From assembly GCF_002262935.1 (NCBI RefSeq), contig NZ_NPIA01000001.1, forward strand, positions 310,001-374,000: a stretch of DNA of 64,000 nucleotides, in the 5' to 3' direction. Position 1 is the first letter of the stretch. Every line of letters starts with the position of its first letter. Shown here in pieces: positions 62,430 through 64,000 of this stretch. Under the pieces are notes generated by a model. The model worked only from the letters and a program-made list of their open reading frames with translations. It was not told where the DNA came from and did no database searches. A program made the translations under genes and the position numbers. Source of the stretch: Lottiidibacillus patelloidae. Lineage in GTDB: Bacteria > Bacillota > Bacilli > Bacillales > SA5d-4.

Positions 62430-62444
62430 TCGACAGGTTTTTTA
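62415..62444 (+). terminator. terminator overlapping the darB stop
   Basis: A 10-bp stem CCTGTTGATT / AATCGACAGG (one G-U, 3-nt loop) and a T6 tract; the left arm is within the last codons. Confidence 0.7.
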
Positions 62445-62472
62445 AACAATTATTATAAGGTGGAAACCAGAA

Positions 62473-63981
62473 GTGAATGACTCGAAAGCAATTGAAAGTA
62501 AAAGAAATCTTAATCGCCCTCTTGTTTTGGGCTCATTAATATTAGCAATTTTTATGTCTGCAATTGAAGGCACAATTGTTTCAACGGCAATACCAAGTAT
62601 CGTTGGAGATTTAGGAGGTTTTTCTTTATACAGTTGGGTATTTTCTGGGTATCTTGTAATGCAAGCCGCAACAGTACTTATTTACGGAAAACTTGCAGAT
62701 CTCTTTGGAAGAAAACCTATTTTCATCTATGGAATTGTCGTATTTTTAATCGGATCAGTTTTGTGTGGATTTTCAACATCAATGGAAATGCTAATTGTAT
62801 TCCGGTTTATTCAAGGATTAGGAGCGGGTGCAGTTTTACCTATTGCGACTACAATTGTTGGAGATATTTATACACTTGAAGAACGCGCAAAAATACAAGG
62901 GTTTTTATCCAGTGTTTGGGGGATATCAGCAGTTGTAGGACCTGTTTTAGGTGGAGTTTTAGTAGAATACATACATTGGTCATATATTTTCTGGATAAAT
63001 GTTCCACTTGGTATTTTATCTATAATTGGAGTATTAAAGTACTTTAAAGAATCGATTGAAAAGAAAAAACATAAAATTGATTATTTTGGATCTGTTTTTA
63101 TGTTAATCGCAGTTCTTTCCTTAATGGTCATCCTCGTTCAAGGAGGAGTGAAATGGGCTTGGACAGATCTAAAAACGATATTCTTTTTAAGTACATTTGT
63201 AATTAGCGCAATCTTATTTTTCTTCCAAGAAAAAAGAGCAAGTAACCCAATGATGCCTTTTTCATTGTGGAAACACCGATTAATTGCGTTAGCGAACACG
63301 ACATCGTTAACAACTGGGATGCTATTGATTGGGATATCAAGTTTCTTACCAGCGTATGTGCAAGGTGTTATGGGCTACTCGCCTATGGTAGCAGGCTTTA
63401 CGCTAACGACATTATCAATAGGTTGGCCAATTGCAGCATTCTTAGCAGGACGTCTAGTTATTAAGATTGGTTTTCGGAATACAGCGATCATAGGTGGAGC
63501 ATTTCTGATCGTTGGGGGAATCTTCTTTGTTATGCTCGACCCAACAAAGGGACCTATATGGGCAGGTATTGGTTCGTTTATCATTGGACTAGGTATGGGA
63601 TTAACAAATACGACCTTTATTGTTGCTATTCAAAGTAGTGTCGATTGGAAAGACCGTGGTATAGCTACTGCAAGTAATTCTTTTATGCGAACGTTAGGTA
63701 GTACGCTCGGAGCGGCTTTGCTCGGAGGGGTATTAAATAATCGCTTACAAGAATTTATTAAGGAAAATAATATGGACGATATAATATCGATTGATGCAGC
63801 AAACTTACTTCTTGATGAAGCCCAGAGAAACGTCTTACCAGAGAGCTCTCGAATATTACTACAAGAGGGGCTGACACTATCATTGCATAGTGTGTATTGG
63901 GGAGTAGCAAGTTTAGCAGTAATTAGTTTCCTATTGACGGTTTTCCTTCCAAGAAAAAAAGAAGATGATCATAAATACTAA
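62473..63981 (+). CDS. DHA2-family (EmrB/QacA) MFS exporter
   Basis: A 502-aa, 14-helix drug:H+ antiporter. Motif C-like GISAVVGPVLGGVL in helix 5, motif A KLADLFGRKPIFIYGI between helices 2 and 3, and AIEGTIVSTAIPSIVGDLG in helix 1 are present. GTG start with AAGGTGG. Exports toxic compounds; substrate unknown. Only 19 bp of sequence follow, with no visible feature. Confidence 0.88.
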   Translation: MNDSKAIESKRNLNRPLVLGSLILAIFMSAIEGTIVSTAIPSIVGDLGGFSLYSWVFSGYLVMQAATVLIYGKLADLFGRKPIFIYGIVVFLIGSVLCGFSTSMEMLIVFRFIQGLGAGAVLPIATTIVGDIYTLEERAKIQGFLSSVWGISAVVGPVLGGVLVEYIHWSYIFWINVPLGILSIIGVLKYFKESIEKKKHKIDYFGSVFMLIAVLSLMVILVQGGVKWAWTDLKTIFFLSTFVISAILFFFQEKRASNPMMPFSLWKHRLIALANTTSLTTGMLLIGISSFLPAYVQGVMGYSPMVAGFTLTTLSIGWPIAAFLAGRLVIKIGFRNTAIIGGAFLIVGGIFFVMLDPTKGPIWAGIGSFIIGLGMGLTNTTFIVAIQSSVDWKDRGIATASNSFMRTLGSTLGAALLGGVLNNRLQEFIKENNMDDIISIDAANLLLDEAQRNVLPESSRILLQEGLTLSLHSVYWGVASLAVISFLLTVFLPRKKEDDHKY

Positions 63982-64000
63982 AATAAATTGATAAACAGTC

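Noticed and set aside
1-64000. CRISPR arrays, rRNA genes, complete IS elements, riboswitches
   Set aside because: No regularly spaced direct repeats with spacers, rRNA-like sequence, transposase or recognisable aptamer was seen.

Overview
The window looks like chromosome of a low-GC, spore-forming Bacillaceae. Gene content supporting this: OppBCDF and ArtPQR transporters, CorA, YuiD, a DarB/CbpB-type c-di-AMP receptor, a secreted subtilase, a YjcZ-type small protein and strong AAGGAGG ribosome binding sites. A HesB-like gene with an in-frame UGA and a bacterial SECIS-like hairpin suggests the organism makes selenoproteins. That is uncommon in Bacilli and fits an Anaerobacillus-like or otherwise anaerobic lineage, but the species cannot be fixed from the window.

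Layout: 1-7.1 kb is small genes, an arginine-type ABC transporter and an oppBCDF operon with no oppA. 7.3-18 kb is housekeeping and accessory genes: two MFS exporters, a GNAT, an alpha/beta hydrolase, a lipoprotein, a vanadium-haloperoxidase-like protein, Sm-like small proteins, a UvrD-type helicase and CorA. 18.1-22.3 kb is a translationally coupled minus-strand operon (PIG-L deacetylase, GT4 glycosyltransferase, ATP-grasp ligase, APH/CotS-like kinase). Its enzyme order matches glycosylation, deacetylation, amide ligation and phosphorylation. 22.5-23.9 kb holds a RIO-like kinase, a small array of related micro-ORFs with its own terminator, and a GC-rich interspersed repeat. 24-31.2 kb is EamA, a PD40-repeat secreted protein, an unusual His/Asp-rich membrane protein, a subtilase, YuiD, DUF1992 and PlsC.

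31,271-45,439 is a tRNA-Val-integrated island bounded by a 46-bp direct repeat of the tRNA 3' part. It carries a type I restriction-modification system (hsdM, hsdS, hsdR), an Mrr-type endonuclease, a YgjP-like metallopeptidase, RadC, a GreA-C/TPR fusion, two membrane or coiled-coil proteins, small ORFs and a 5'-truncated tyrosine integrase. It reads as a decayed, probably immobile defence island.

45.6-64 kb: the putative selenoprotein, then a large MalT/SARP-like activator followed by a nine-gene operon. That operon is a branched-chain-type (Liv) ABC transporter, a KAS III-like enzyme with an altered active-site motif, a hydrolase, an SDR and an acyl-CoA ligase. A pair of 11-bp-spaced heptamers lies over its -35 region. 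The end holds an aldo/keto reductase, small membrane, spore and lipoproteins, a GH-like secreted protein, a DarB-like CBS protein and a 14-TM exporter.

All functional statements come from reading motifs and remembered families. No database search was run.
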